Shown: piece after piece, positions 11,862 through 22,428 of the stretch | Layout: each line of letters opens with the position of its first letter | Position numbering within the stretch: the stretch's first letter is position 1 | DNA from: Brachypodium distachyon | Taxonomy: Eukaryota; Streptophyta; Magnoliopsida; Poales; Poaceae | Reading direction: 5' to 3' | Assembly: GCF_000005505.3 (NCBI RefSeq) | Contig: NC_016132.3 | Span: 36,284,914-36,348,913, forward strand | Length of the DNA: 64,000 nucleotides | Program-made: the position numbers and the translations under genes | The notes under the pieces: model-generated | What the model saw: the letters and a program-made list of their open reading frames with translations, nothing else | Databases searched by the model: none | Told to the model about the DNA's origin: nothing

Positions 11862-12916
11862 CTAAGTGGGGGTATCATCCATTAATCCCCACTCGTTGCA
11901 GGGTGGGAAGGAGGCGATGATGTCGTTGAGCCTCGCAACACTGGCGTGGAGGGAGATAACCCCTGGCGGGAACCCCGTAGCGGGAAGGTCCTCGCCGGAG
12001 ATCCCCTTCTCCCAGACCTGGAGAGATTCCCAGTCCACGCCCTCGCGATGGAGGCGTGTCCCGTCCCCAAACCCCGTGTAAATCCACGCGGGCCGGGAGC
12101 GCAGTTGGAGCGGCGCGACGCGCCGGGTGATGAAGGTGCGCGCCACGTCAACATCGGTGAGCCTTGCCAGCCGCAAAGCCTTGATGTACTCCACGATGGG
12201 GAGGAGATCGGCGTCGCGGTGGTACCGGTCCCGCAGCTCGGTGGGCGAGAGGATGAACTCCTCGGGGGGTCTTCTACCCGGACCCAGCACCAGTTGCCCC
12301 GCCACTCCTTATCGATCTTCTTCTCCGACCGGACGATGAACTCGGACTTCATCCGGTCACGGGCGCGGAACACCACCCCTGACGACATCGCATTCGCGTT
12401 ATCGATCCGGGGGTAGAAGTAATACCGGAACAGTGCCACCGACGGCATTACCCCGACGAATGCTTCGCAGAGGAACTGGAAGATGGCGAGGAGGTAGAGA
12501 GATGTGGGGTGGAGCTGCGCCACCCGCAGCTGGTATGACTCCATCGGTGCGTGGAGGAACAGGGAGAACGGCGGCGCCAACCCGGTGAGGATGAAGCACC
12601 CGAACACCCGGAAGTCGTTTTCCTGGTGGTCGGCGCCCACGGGGAAGATCAGGGTCTCCCCGTGCTCGTTGAACCCGGAGGCGACGGCGTTCCGAATCTT
12701 GGCCAGCGCCTCGCTATTGTAACCGGGCCGGTAGAAGGCGAGCGTGGCCCTCATCGCCCACTTCTTCTGATCTTTGTCGGCGGCAGCCTTGGTGGCCGCT
12801 TCACTTTTTCTGGCCGCCGGTTTCTTTGGGGCCTTCCCCTCCTTTCCCTTCCTGGTGGTGGGGGGGGGGGCGTCATGGGGGGCAGAGGCAGAGGCTAGCA
12901 GAGCTTTTGGGCGCAA
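11862..12916 (-). pseudogene. Antisense ORF of Tat-1 (putative gypsy-type transposon domain), frameshifted
   Basis: A minus-strand protein located between pol and the 3' LTR. It starts at 12916 with a basic, Lys/Ala/Pro-rich tail and continues into a conserved region (NEHGETLIFPVG, RVFGCFILTGLAPP, FLCEAFVGVMPSVALFRYYFYPR, EWRGNWCWV, each part of one block). That block matches what is annotated in grasses as a putative gypsy-type transposon protein (Pfam Transposase_28-like). Near 12270 the coding signal shifts to another frame that continues to 11862 (ELRDRYHRDADLLPIVEYI, VISLHASVARLNDIIASF). The paralogue at 21358-22005 shares the same block. Function is unknown. A minus-strand TATA box lies about 70 bp upstream. 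The hydrophobic, aromatic-rich block resembles no known enzyme that I can name. Confidence 0.75.
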
Positions 12917-12984
12917 GATGCGAAGAAGATGGAAGACGAAGGCTAGGGAGCAAAGTGTTTTCCCCTCACTACAACAGTAAAAGC

Positions 12985-12990
12985 TTTATA
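12985..12990 (-). promoter_or_regulatory. TATA box of the antisense ORF in Tat-1
   Basis: TATAAA on the minus strand, about 70 bp upstream of the ATG at 12916. The related antisense ORF at 22005 also has a TATA-like box about 120 bp upstream, so an independent antisense transcript is plausible. Confidence 0.45.
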
Positions 12991-13075
12991 ACACCCCGCC
13001 GTTTGGTACCAGCCGGTTCCGCACCCTACGGGCGCGCTGGGATAATTGCTAATCAAAAGGATAATGCGACGCGTG

Positions 13076-13992
13076 GGTCGCACCGGTGGCACCTAGGGTA
13101 CCACCGTTGCGCGACGCGTGGGTCGCATCGTTGAGTTCCCAGGAGGATCTCACCCCGGGCGGCAACGTATAGGCTGCCCGGCAAGCTACCAGCCCGGAAG
13201 GGCTAGCGGGGCTTTGGGGAATATTCCCGCCTGGGCACCTCCCGGGAAGGCACTTGCCGGGGGGAGGTGTTCCCGGGCGCAGGTCCCGCCGTGAGGGCGG
13301 GGCCGAGCAAGCTGAGCAGCGACGCCCTGTGGGCGCGCGACAGGCGCCCAGTGTGCAGTTTCGCCAGGGCAAGGAGTGAAGCGCACGGCGCATTTAATGA
13401 GCCGACAGGAGGGGCGTTATCCGTCTAGTCGGACGAACAGTGGCTGTCCAGTCTTGTTTTTTAGGCCCTAGACCCCTAGCCGCGGGGGTGACGCTCATGC
13501 ATGCATGCCAGCGCACCGAGGAGGAGCTGCCCAAGCTCCTTGCTCGCCACTTGTAAACCATGCACCGTGGCACCTGTGGTATTCCCTTGTCTATAAAAGG
13601 AGGACCCCCGCCAACGGTCAAAGGGTTGGGTTTTTCTTCTCTAGATCGTTCGGTTCGTTCCTTGGTTCGCTGAGCCGACTCATAGTACAACACTGGCAGT
13701 AGCCCGAAGTAGGAAAGAACACTTAGCCAAAAAGAGACCACCCGGGGGCTTCCCCCGGCAACCTGTAAACAGCCGATTTCACAGTAATACAAACTCAGAC
13801 AAGAAGGACGTAGGGTTTTACACCGCAAGGTGGCCTGAACCTAGGTAAAAAGTGTGTGCATGCGTTCTTCATGCGTTCTTACGCCTCGCATCGGTCCCGC
13901 CGGTGATCGCCGGAGCGATCCCCGTAGCCCACTGCCGAACCTAAAAAGGGGGTGCCCGCGCATCCCCGGTGTCGGAGCCACGTGCGATGACA
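13076..13992 (+). repeat. 3' LTR of Tat-1
   Basis: Pairs with 2380-3297. It ends GATGACA followed by the target duplication GAGCC (13993-13997). Its TATA box TATAAAAGGAGG is at 13592-13603. I see no clear polypurine tract immediately upstream. Confidence 0.92.
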
Positions 13993-14237
13993 GAGCCCGC
14001 CACTGATGTGTGCTTTTCTAAATTTTGTTATTTTTCGCATTGAACCATGAGTGACGGGCCTCCCGGGCCCGTGACTGATGATTGGTCATCAGTGACGGGC
14101 GTACCGTGCCCGTCACTGATGAGGGGTCATCAGCGACGGGCACGAATGGCCCGTGACTGATGACGGTCATCAGTGACGGGCGCGAAAGACCCGTCACTGA
14201 TGTCTCGTCACATATGCACCGTTTTGTAGTAGTTGTT

Positions 14238-15594
14238 GCCGATAGCAACGCGCCTGTGACTGACAAGTGGGGCAGCATCGAGCGCGAGGCCGGCCGGAAA
14301 TCGCTAGCTGTGCACTGTCGTAGAGCAAGGAGGAGCTGAGAAATTGTTCCGCTTTGGGATAGAGGATTATGTCAACCGGTGGCAACAAAGTCTATCCACT
14401 TTGGTTGAACAAAATGTTACTTTATAGGCTTAGAACTCACGGGTAAAACAAGGGTGGATTATCCACTTCGGAAACACCATTCGGCACTCGAGCTCCAGCG
14501 GACACTATATCTCAAACAAGGCGAAGATGTACATATGAGCGTGTGTTACCTATCTGAAGGATTTCGATACGAAATCTTGTTGATTTTGAGCAACACAAAA
14601 AAAACAAATTCACATATTTCAAATGTACTATTTGATACTTTGGTTTGATACGAAGGTTTGATACGGGGTGGATATGGATACTTTGGTTTGTAGTACTAGA
14701 GTATGCTTAGCTGAACTGCATCGAATAAATTTAATTAACGAAAATATGACCGACTAGATATTTCTTTTTCCAAAGAATTTTTTTTGTTTTATTGATCTGA
14801 TTATTTTCTCGAAGTTTGTGTAGATTAATTTTCAGTGTGTAACTTTAAGACATATGTCACACCCTAGTTTTGTAAACGTGGAAAATATATTTTAATAAAA
14901 TAGGATTTTCCATCTTTTAAAAACTTTATTATGGTATTTTCATCAAATGAATTATGATTTTCTAGTTGGACTTTGCAATATTTTTGAAAAATGAATTTGT
15001 CAAACATGATTCAATAAAAACATCATGTCAAATTAGACATAACCAGTATCATACTTTACAAATTTATTCTTGCCCAAATTAATTCACATGAACTAATATT
15101 TTGATTAGTCATGCATGTGTGTAAAAATAATTTAAAGCAAGTTTTTGCTAGAAGATACAATATGAATTTCTTACAATTTGCTTTCTTCCATTAATTGTGT
15201 TTCTAGATCTTTTTGCTCCTATAAATAATGTGAGTTTGAAGGGGAAAAAAATCTCTAATGCCCGCATTTGGAGGAATATTAATTCCCTTCTTAGAACCAT
15301 AGCATATAATGACATTGAAAGGACCGTAAGATTTTTTTTTTTATTTCTCACGTAGCACTGCCCGCCCGGTTGATTTGCATCAATTGAATTTAGTTTTGGC
15401 GCTCCAGAGTAACTCCAATCAGCACGTTTCTTTCCTGATCTGGTATTGATGCGTGTTTCCCCCTATATGTGGCACGTATTACGTATCCGCTGTGTAAAAC
15501 CGGACGACATTCCATTCGATTAAAACTTGACAGCAAGGCAATAAGACGTAAATCCATTGTGTCTAGCTAGCGCGGCAAAACATTTCGACACCAA
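14238..15594. other. Intergenic, right flank of CACTA-1 and upstream region of F-box copy 1
   Basis: AT-rich DNA with no supported gene. From about 14875 it is homologous to 23372 onward, which is the upstream part of the duplication that carries the F-box genes. 15150-15400 is not matched in copy 2. Confidence 0.6.
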
Positions 15595-16290
15595 TATATA
15601 AGCACTCTATCGCCCCCAATCTCAGAAGCACATCCCATCGCCAATTCCATTGCCTGAGAGCTCAAGGATTCCATTCTGCACGTGCTCAACACATCATTGG
15701 CAGCCCTAGATCACAATTTCATTGATCATATAATTCCATTACGCAAGACTCCAATGGCCGGCTGGTCTTCACTCCCCAACGACCTCGTCAACGAGATCAG
15801 CAGCCGCCTCCTCGCCACGGACGACATTGACTACTATATGGAGATGCTATATGGAGATGCGTCTTGTGTGCCGTGGCTGGCATGCGGCCATGGCGACCAT
15901 CCACCCCAAGGCGAACCCGGCCGATCCTCGCTTCTGCCTCTGGCAATGGGTAGTGCTTGACGAGCATTACCCAGCAGAGAGCAGCAAGGACGGGGATACC
16001 CCGGTCCGCCTCTTCGTCAATACCGCCACAGGCCGCTTCGTCTTCAAGGAGCTCTCCTGCCTCAAGGAATATTACTTTGTTTCGAGCAGCGGCGGCCTCC
16101 TCGTCCTCGCAAGCAAGAAACCTCCGCATTCCACCTGCGTATTCAACCCCTTCACGGGTTCCTTCATTTGTTTCTTAGCACCCGTTCCAGACTTGGTGCG
16201 CCATACGAAAGCTTATCTCCAGGGGGTTGGCCCTTCCACTACCCTTGTGCTGGACAACCGCCCGCTCCCTAACACGGGGCCGAACCCAAC
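14875..16290 (+). repeat. Segmental duplication, copy 1 (F-box gene and upstream DNA)
   Basis: Starts GTGGAAAATATATTTTAATA and is collinear with 23374-24849, through a shared upstream region, TATA box and F-box coding region. Copies differ by small indels, a Stowaway MITE present only in copy 2 (23814-23895) and a 42-bp tandem duplication in copy 2. The orientation is the same, so this is a direct duplication about 8.5 kb apart. Confidence 0.85.
15595..15602 (+). promoter_or_regulatory. TATA box of F-box copy 1
   Basis: TATATAAG, about 150 bp upstream of the ATG at 15754, conserved in position in copy 2 (24208-24215). Confidence 0.6.
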
Positions 16291-16824
16291 GATGATCTAT
16301 TCAATATGGTAGAGTACAATCATGGACTTGGCAATAATCAGGAAATGATCATTGGTGGTCTCATAAATAGCATGGCAGCCAACATTCCAGGGGATGGGCA
16401 CTTTTTCCATCCTCCTGTCTACCACATCCTTGAATCCAATAGAGAGAAGTTGCTTATCATCCGTCGCCAACATCCCGCGGGTGGAGTGGATGTTTTCAAG
16501 CTGGACGGCAATCAAAAAATGGTGATCCAGCCGATAAGATCCATTGACAGCCGTGCTATATTCCTTGGTCAGAGGTGCCTGTCTGTGGATGCCAATAAGT
16601 TCCCTTCCATTGATGGCAACTGCGTCTTCTACCTTGATAGAGGAGATGAGAATAATGGAGGTTTTGGCATTTACATGTACGACCTCAACAAAGAGAAGGA
16701 GGTGTGGGTCGCCGCACATGTTGTCGATTTTGCTTGGGGCACCGAGAAATATGCGACCCCCTCCATCATCCAGGTCCTCATGAAGTACTCCATCTACACG
16801 CCATGGTGTCAATTAAGGGATTAA
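15754..16824 (+). pseudogene. DUF295-type F-box protein gene, copy 1, frameshifted
   Basis: F-box proteins bring substrates to SCF ubiquitin ligases. The ATG at 15754 opens MAGWSSLPNDLVNEISSRLL, a typical F-box start (W-x-x-LP-x-DL-x-x-EI). A 13-bp tandem duplication (GCTATATGGAGAT) just after shifts the frame; copy 2 lacks it. The second frame runs on with RLVCRGWHAAMATIHP, a hydrophobic core and FNPFTGSF to about 16312. The coding signal then returns to the first frame, which carries the DUF295 end (RAIFLGQRCLSVDA, FPSIDGNCVFYLD, then MYDL) to the stop at 16824. Without these two shifts the length, about 355 residues, would be normal for the family. It is a recent pseudogene, or an allele-specific break. 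Confidence 0.82.
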
Positions 16825-17682
16825 GTACTACTTAATCAACAATGTAAAGAAGGCACAATGCACTTCAGAATATTTAAACATGTATAGGGCGTCATTAATC
16901 ATGTTCCAAGAATTAATATTGTTTTGGTTTATCTTTTTTTTTGCGGGTATTTTGGTTTATCTTGTATTATGGATTTGTTCCTTTATCTTTGATTCATGTA
17001 GATCTTGAATCATCATCAAAACACCCACTTAAACATGTTTTCACATAACTCGTTGTACATTATTTTTCTTCCGAAAATGGGGTTCAACCCGACCTCTGCA
17101 TCAAAACGAGGCACATATCCATTTTTTTGCAGGTGTAAAGTTAATGTAGCCAAACAAACAGTTTATGGGTCACACGACTTGGATACAAAAATGCTTCAAA
17201 GAAAAGGACAATCTTGCTAATTAAATGTGTCTATGCATCTAGAGTTTTAGCAACAAGCCAGACCTAGCCTGGAAGATATCCCGAGCGACCTTCTCCAACA
17301 GTGTTTATCGAGAAGCCGAATGCTCCCTTCTTTTCCACTTGAGAAATCTTTTGTTGGACCGAGAGAGTACATCAAATTTGGGAGGAGGGTCACATTTCAG
17401 AGCCAATCTAACGAAGGTAAAATGCATGGCTACATAATAAATTCCGTTTTTCAACTTCTGCCCGAGGCCAGGCCTCTGATTCCTTGGGCCTAAGCCAGGC
17501 TAATTAGTGAACTTGTGAGGGAACAGGCCAGGCAGACATTTTAGAACTCAGGTCACGAACCAAACAAAGCTGAAGCACATCACAGGGTGGCTTCAGGCCA
17601 GGCTATTTTTTTCCAGGGTAGCAACCAAACAGCCCCTAAGACCATTGGATTTCTTAAGTCGCCGCGTGGATCCCACTCCTGA
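16825..17682. other. Intergenic
   Basis: No gene recognised. 17460-17640 contains repeated GGCCAGGC motifs and ends ACCAAACAGCCCC, which resembles the terminus of a DNA transposon of the type that starts GGGGCTGTTTGGT. I could not find the matching left end. Confidence 0.3.
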
Positions 17683-17800
17683 CACTACTACTGAAAACTC
17701 CTTCCGTGAACCCCTCAAGTGGCGGTTCAACAGGCGATACAGGGCTTCTATATTGGTTCTAAAACGGTAGCATTTGCGGCGCTAGATGGACTCAATGGAT
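17683..17800 (+). mobile_element. CACTA family A left-end fragment
   Basis: CACTACTACTGAAAACTCC at 17683 followed by CCGTGA and AAGTGGCGGTTCAAC, the same layout as the left end at 57911. No matching right end with the flank TGA was found nearby, so it is a solo terminal fragment. The inner boundary is approximate. Confidence 0.55.
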
Positions 17801-19342
17801 TAACGTTCTTATTTCCTTGCTGTCAATTTTTAATCGAATTAAATATCTTCCTGTTTTACAGACCGGATATGTGAATGTTATACGTGCCAAATACAGTACT
17901 CACTCCTATCTGGATTAATTATCGCAGATTTTTTTTCTAGATATGCATATACGTCTTTTAGACGTGTTTCTGTGTGTAGGTACATATACGTGTATGTAGA
18001 CAAAGCTGCGGCAGTTAATTTGGATCAGAGGGAGTATAGGAAAAATGCATCCGCACCAGGCAAGGAGATCAACACGTTAGAATAAAAATCTTGTTCAAAT
18101 TAAATTCATCCTACAACATAAATTACAAAACACGTTAGAATTCAAATCTTGTTCAAATTCAATTCATGCTACAACATAAATTACAAAACACGTTAGAATT
18201 CAAATCTTGTTCAAATTCAATTGAACATCATCCTTCAAAATAAATTAAAAATAGATATAACTATTTACTTAAGTATTCCATGATCTAGTCTTTTGTTCTT
18301 CTCCCTCCTCCGGTATGTTAGGATCTTATTGTGGCTTCTTTTGATGTAGTCCTGCCGCGGTACCACACAGTGAATAATTCTTTAGATAATTTTTGCAAAT
18401 GGACATGAGATGAATAGATGCTGAATAGACTCTGCCACGTCACAAAAGCAGCATTTCATACATCTAGTCCAATTTATGTTGGCGAGGTTAATCATGTATG
18501 ACAATTGAATTTCAGGGTTGAACAGAAAATTGAAGTCGCTCTGGGGTCATGTGCACGTACGCTGTTTGTTGGGTTCTATATGTTAAACTGTTGGAACAAA
18601 ATATCTTTAATATAAAAACAAAATTTCCAACGTTTTGCAGGTCATCCGTATGGCATCTCACTGGATTCGTACCTGGTCGGGTCCTACTAGATGGAGAGGA
18701 AAAGAGATGAGGGATTCTAATTCTATGGAACCTACGTGCAACAAGTTGGAGACGGTCTCGCTCAGGACATTTTTACCCTGTATGGGTGCACGAATGTATC
18801 TCATATACTGTTGTTTATTGTAAGAATGATGGTTGACATTTTAATAATAACGTCAGGGCTATGTGAGCTCATCAACTATTGCAAAGGTCGAGGGTATTCC
18901 CTCTTTTTTGAAAAAAAATTCTAGTAAACTATATATTGCGGTAATTAAGGGACAGTCATACAATATCAAAAACAAAAAACGACATACTGCTAGGAAAAAT
19001 GATATAAATACATTTGTGAGGGGTACTTGTATAAACTCGATGTATTATAAAATTTTTGGGCACGGTTACGAACTTACAATCAAATATTCAAAAGTATGAA
19101 AAATTACTATATATCTTCCAAACAGAAAACAACCCAGATTTAAAGTGATAAAGCCATTGAACACCAATTGGATTATCTTCCAAAAACAAATCAACAGGAT
19201 GATGGGACAAGCTTTGAACTCAAATGAATCAAGATATAAGCCACAATTGATAAAGCAATTAACCCACAATTAACTAGATGAACGGCGCTACATGTTTAGA
19301 ATAGTTGGTAGCACCGTCATGCGTGCCTGGCTGATATAGAGC
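17801..19342. other. Intergenic with a 58-bp tandem repeat
   Basis: No gene recognised. AT-rich. Contains the tandem repeat at 18071-18226, otherwise only short ORFs of chance length. Confidence 0.4.
18071..18226 (+). repeat. 58-bp tandem repeat, about 2.7 copies
   Basis: Units start AACACGTTAGAAT at 18071, 18129 and 18187. The second and third are nearly identical and the first is slightly diverged. The unit contains ATCTTGTTCAAATT and CTACAACATAAATTACA. Confidence 0.9.
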
Positions 19343-20054
19343 TTTTTTACGGTACCCCAGAATAAATATGAACCATCCATTTGCCTCAATCCACTGGCTA
19401 TACACGCATGTCTTGTCGCCACTACGTCAGAATGGGTTACTGGCGCACGAGCTTCAATGGCGGTTTCGCTGGTCCAAAAAATTCACCGCCACTGGACGTC
19501 CTTGGAGGAATCCAAAACGAATACCAGTAGCGGTGAGCAACCACCGCCACTGCTAATAGAGCACCCGTGGCGGTGATGGTACCCGCCACCGGTGCTCGTT
19601 AGCACCCGTGGCGCAGGCTTAGTGGCGGGCCGCAATACCCCCACCGGTGTGTAAATCGGACCGCCGCTGCTAAGCTTTTCCCGAGCAGTGCGCTGGTGTC
19701 GCCAGATATGTTGCGCCCTCGGAGAACACGAGGAGCACATGAAGTTCAAACTGAATTGGTCAAAGCCACTATCGGATTATTGAGATCTAACCAGATTAAG
19801 GTTCTGAATCCTCTTGTGGACAGGAACCACAGAATCAGCGTCAGCATAAATCAACAACTGACCCCATCTTATCTGTGATGCTATGAATTTCTTCCTCCAT
19901 GGAGCGCCCTAGGGGCCTCGACCATGCTGGACTGGAGGCGTGTGGTCGATCGGGAGTACCGTGCATAAAATGTCTAAGTTACCCTCACCTATGGATGGTC
20001 AGATTTGCTTGGCACTCCTACCCATACTTATGGAGTACCAGGGTACCGTAAAAA
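19343..20054. mobile_element. TIR element (MITE-like) carrying a nested small CACTA
   Basis: The left end TTTTTTACGGTACCCCAG (19343) is mirrored by the right end CCAGGGTACCGTAAAAA (20038-20054), and homology continues inward around the motif ACCATCC/GGATGGT. Once the CACTA at 19420-19690 is removed the element is about 440 bp. It has no coding capacity, and I could not assign a superfamily. Confidence 0.55.
19420..19690. mobile_element. Miniature CACTA element
   Basis: Starts CACTACGTCAGAATGGG (19420) and ends TTTTCCCGAGCAGTG (19690), with the 3-bp duplication CGC on both sides (19417-19419 and 19691-19693). The interior is packed with family A subterminal motifs (CACCGCCACTGG, GTGGCGGTGA). 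At 271 bp it is little more than two ends. The termini are degenerate, so it is an old insertion. Confidence 0.7.
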
Positions 20055-20631
20055 TCCTACCGATATATGTTGCTCATACATCATTTGCACCACGGGAGGG
20101 TGTCCAAAAGTACTTTTTCAAAAGGGTCCAAGAAGTACAAAATTAGTCGGCCGGTATAACACCTGATGTAACCTTTCGTTGGTCAGGTTGTACATTTTAG
20201 ATATGTCGGAGCCTTCGTTGTGTTAATTGGTCTCCTACTGTCCTCTGGTCGAGAGGAAGAGAGCATGGCCGCCCAAGACAGTAGTATCCAACGTCAGAGG
20301 CGTCACGGTGCCTGGGGAACCTTCCAGGAGGAACACTGATTCACCAAATACGATCGATGTACCTTGCGTACCAGAGCCCTCGACTGAGGTAATTACCACC
20401 ATTAGACGCACACACATGTAAGCATTGTTGTTGCGGAATAGACCAGTAATCAATATGTTGCACTTGTCGATACAAATACATTGTATACCACACTAATTTA
20501 TCTTAATTTTGAAGGTAAAACAAAGATACATAAAAAGACATAATTCGGACTCTTTCGTTTCTAGTAACCACCATGCTAGAGGATGACTAAGCAGAACAAA
20601 TATAGGATGGCCACATCGGATATCTAAGATG

Positions 20632-20811
20632 TTAATCGTAGTAGTAGTACTCGTCGTCGGTAGCAACACGCCAGCTGTGGCAGACGCTGCGCATGTAGAC
20701 GAAGCTGGCGAGGTTGGCGGCGGCGAGGAAGCTGTCGCCGATGCGCTCGATGATGGTGGCCGGGAGGGAGGACCAGTTTGGACGACGTCGGTATATGTAA
20801 TAGCCCGGCAT
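20632..20811 (-). CDS. Minimal F-box ORF, 59 residues
   Basis: The minus-strand ATG at 20811 opens MPGYYIYRRRPNWSSLP, followed by a complete-looking F-box core (ATIIERIGDSFL, LASFVYMRSVCHSWRVA) and a Tyr-rich tail, stop at 20632-20634. The W-SSLP, RIGD and VCHSWR positions fit the F-box of DUF295 relatives. No substrate-recognition domain follows in any frame, so it is either a truncated relic or an F-box-only protein. A TATATATAAG box lies about 65 bp upstream. A diverged relative lies at 38924-39109 on the same strand. Confidence 0.55.
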   Translation of the reverse strand: MPGYYIYRRRPNWSSLPATIIERIGDSFLAAANLASFVYMRSVCHSWRVATDDEYYYYD

Positions 20812-20871
20812 TGCTGCCTAGGATGAGAATATAATGGTGTTTGGGATTGGGGACTTGCGGTTGGAAGGGCG

Positions 20872-20881
20872 CTTATATATA
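20872..20881 (-). promoter_or_regulatory. TATA box of the minimal F-box ORF
   Basis: TATATATAAG on the minus strand, about 62 bp upstream of the ATG at 20811. The related ORF at 39109 has CCATATAAG in the corresponding region (39225-39233). Confidence 0.5.
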
Positions 20882-21235
20882 GCGGTCTTGCTAGCAGCTG
20901 GGCACAGTTAAAATGCATTGCTGTCATGCATATATTTACATGGAATGGAGTAATTTCACGCACTTGTACACAGCATGGAGATATATAGTAGGAAACACGT
21001 AACATAAGCTAGAGTGCTTTTGGAAGAGTTGGAACACGTGCCGGCCTGTACTAGTAATACAAGACCTGATATTAGACAATCGATATTTGGTGCCAATTCA
21101 AAAGTACCAATATAATCACAAAAGATTCTATTTCTTGAAATCTTTATTCTTAATCTATCGATCCCTGTCAATTAACTGAAATAAAACTTTTACTTTAGTA
21201 TAATATAACAAATTTTTCAATTGGAGAGAAAGAGG
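20882..21235. other. Intergenic
   Basis: No gene recognised. 20985-21150 resembles 50930-51150 (GTAGGAAACAC, then CTAGRGTGCTTTTGGA, ACAAGACCT and CCAATTCAAAAGTA), where a Stowaway MITE is inserted, so this flank is duplicated elsewhere in the window. Confidence 0.45.
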
Positions 21236-21357
21236 GCACTAATGTTGGTGATGCACAGTTGAAGACCTACATCCAGGTCTGAGAGCCACGCGCGCCGCAG
21301 CGCCGCGATCTTGTCGCAGATCGGTGCGAGCTCGGCGTCCTTGGCGTCGCGGTCCCG

Positions 21358-22005
21358 TCAGTCGCGGGACTTCTTCGGCAGAGCGGTGGGCTTGTTGTAG
21401 GCTTCATCGTGTTCCTCGATGTAGACCCAGCACCAGTCCCCGCGCCACTCTGACTCGATCTTCCGGACCTCCGTGACGATGAACTCCGACTTGAGCCCGT
21501 CCGGGAACCGGAACGAGACCCCGAAAGACATCGCCTCGCCTTTCTCGACGCGAGGATAGTAGTAGTGGCGGAATAATGCCACAGGCGGCATCACCTCCAC
21601 GAACGCCTCGCAGAGGTACTGGAAGACGGCGAGCTTGAAGAAGGAGGTGGGGTGGAGCTGCGCCAGCTGGAGACGATAGGCGGAGAGGATGGCATGGAGG
21701 AAGAGAGAGTGTGGCGGAACGAGCCCGGAGAGGATGAACCGCGCGAACACCCGGTAGTAGTGTTCATCGGGGTCCGACCCAACAGGCAGGATGCGCGTCG
21801 GGCCGTGCTCGTTGTGCTTGGTGGCGAGCGCTAGGCGGAGTTTCTCCACGCCTTCGCCGTTGTAGCCGGGCTTGAAGAACGCGTGCTGGGCCCTCTTCTC
21901 CTTGTCCTTGCGCTCCTTCTCAGACATCTCCCGCTTGGTCGCATTGCTACTCTTCTCCCCATTGCTGCTGGTGCCCTTAGGGCGTGCTGGGCCTTTGGGA
22001 GCCAT
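21358..22005 (-). CDS. Antisense ORF of Tat-2 (putative gypsy-type transposon domain)
   Basis: 215-residue minus-strand ORF. A basic N-terminus (MAPKGPARPKG, then Lys/Glu-rich) precedes the block shared with the Tat-1 antisense ORF: FFKPGYNGEG, NEHGPTRILPVGSD, RVFARFILSGLVPP, LAVFQYLCEAFVEVMPP, RHYYYPR, FIVTEVRKIESEWRGDWCWV. Unlike the Tat-1 copy it is open through the whole conserved block. It ends soon after (stop at 21358) where the element is truncated, so the C-terminal part is missing. Function unknown. A TATA-like box lies about 120 bp upstream. Confidence 0.75.
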   Translation of the reverse strand: MAPKGPARPKGTSSNGEKSSNATKREMSEKERKDKEKRAQHAFFKPGYNGEGVEKLRLALATKHNEHGPTRILPVGSDPDEHYYRVFARFILSGLVPPHSLFLHAILSAYRLQLAQLHPTSFFKLAVFQYLCEAFVEVMPPVALFRHYYYPRVEKGEAMSFGVSFRFPDGLKSEFIVTEVRKIESEWRGDWCWVYIEEHDEAYNKPTALPKKSRD

Positions 22006-22122
22006 CGGCAGGGTGGGAGGAGGGGTGGGGAAAGCTTCTCAAGAGTTGGAGCGCAGGGGCTTGGGGAAGACAATGGCGAAGGCAGTGGCAGTGGGGAACC
22101 CTTGCGTTGTCGCCCCTAAGTA

Positions 22123-22130
22123 CTTATACC
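22123..22130 (-). promoter_or_regulatory. TATA-like box of the Tat-2 antisense ORF
   Basis: GGTATAAG on the minus strand about 120 bp upstream of the ATG at 22005. Confidence 0.35.
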
Positions 22131-22428
22131 AGACAGGCGGGATTTCAACGGGCGCCCCCCACGATCGGCAATCAAGTGCCCTAAAGTTTTGGAGGAATCA
22201 AGACGGTTTGCGCAACGTGGCCATAACTCCCTGCTATGCGTGGGGAGTGAAGCCAGAGATCGTGCGCCCGACCCTTCCGTTCCAGCGGATGGAGCTGAGG
22301 CAGCGGCCTATGTGGCCGGGTTCCTAGCTTAGCTTGGGGACCCACGCGTCGGAAGGGCGTAGCCCAGCAACCGACCTTGGACGATGCTACCCGGGAACTC
22401 TGAGTTGCCGGTCCACGTCGGGGGCTAC

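Larger units (their letters stand above)
2380..13992 (+). mobile_element. Tat-1, Tat-type Ty3/gypsy LTR retrotransposon nested in CACTA-1
   Basis: Two LTRs of about 917 bp (2380-3297 and 13076-13992) are flanked by the perfect 5-bp duplication GAGCC (2375-2379 and 13993-13997), which lies inside CACTA-1 subterminal sequence. The order is LTR, primer-binding-like site, gag, protease, a foreign insert in place of reverse transcriptase, RNase H, a second RNase H-like domain, integrase, a long 3' noncoding region with an antisense ORF, LTR. The second RNase H domain between RNase H and integrase, the lack of a chromodomain and the antisense ORF point to the Tat lineage. Frameshifts and the missing reverse transcriptase make this copy incapable of autonomous movement. 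The first base pairs of the LTRs are eroded (TATCG and GGTCG, against TGTCG in the related LTR at 22429). Confidence 0.93.
644..14234 (-). mobile_element. CACTA-1, non-autonomous CACTA element split by a nested LTR retrotransposon
   Basis: The left end reads CACTACTACAGAAACGG at 644 and the right end reads CCGTTTTGTAGTAGTT, ending at 14234 with the last base changed from G to T. Both ends are flanked by GTT (641-643 and 14235-14237), the 3-bp target duplication expected of CACTA elements. Subterminal repeats of the type ATCAGTGACGGG and their complements fill 660-830, 1785-2375 and 13998-14210. Without the retrotransposon the element is about 2 kb. It has no transposase gene. A GC-rich stretch at about 1000-1740, with a TATAAAAA box on the minus strand at 1715-1722, looks like the transposase promoter and leader, so the element reads right to left and the 14234 end is its 5' end. 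Confidence 0.8.

Noticed and set aside
17683..19690. One CACTA element from 17683 to 19690
   Set aside because: Flanks differ (TGA and CGC), while 19420 and 19690 share CGC.
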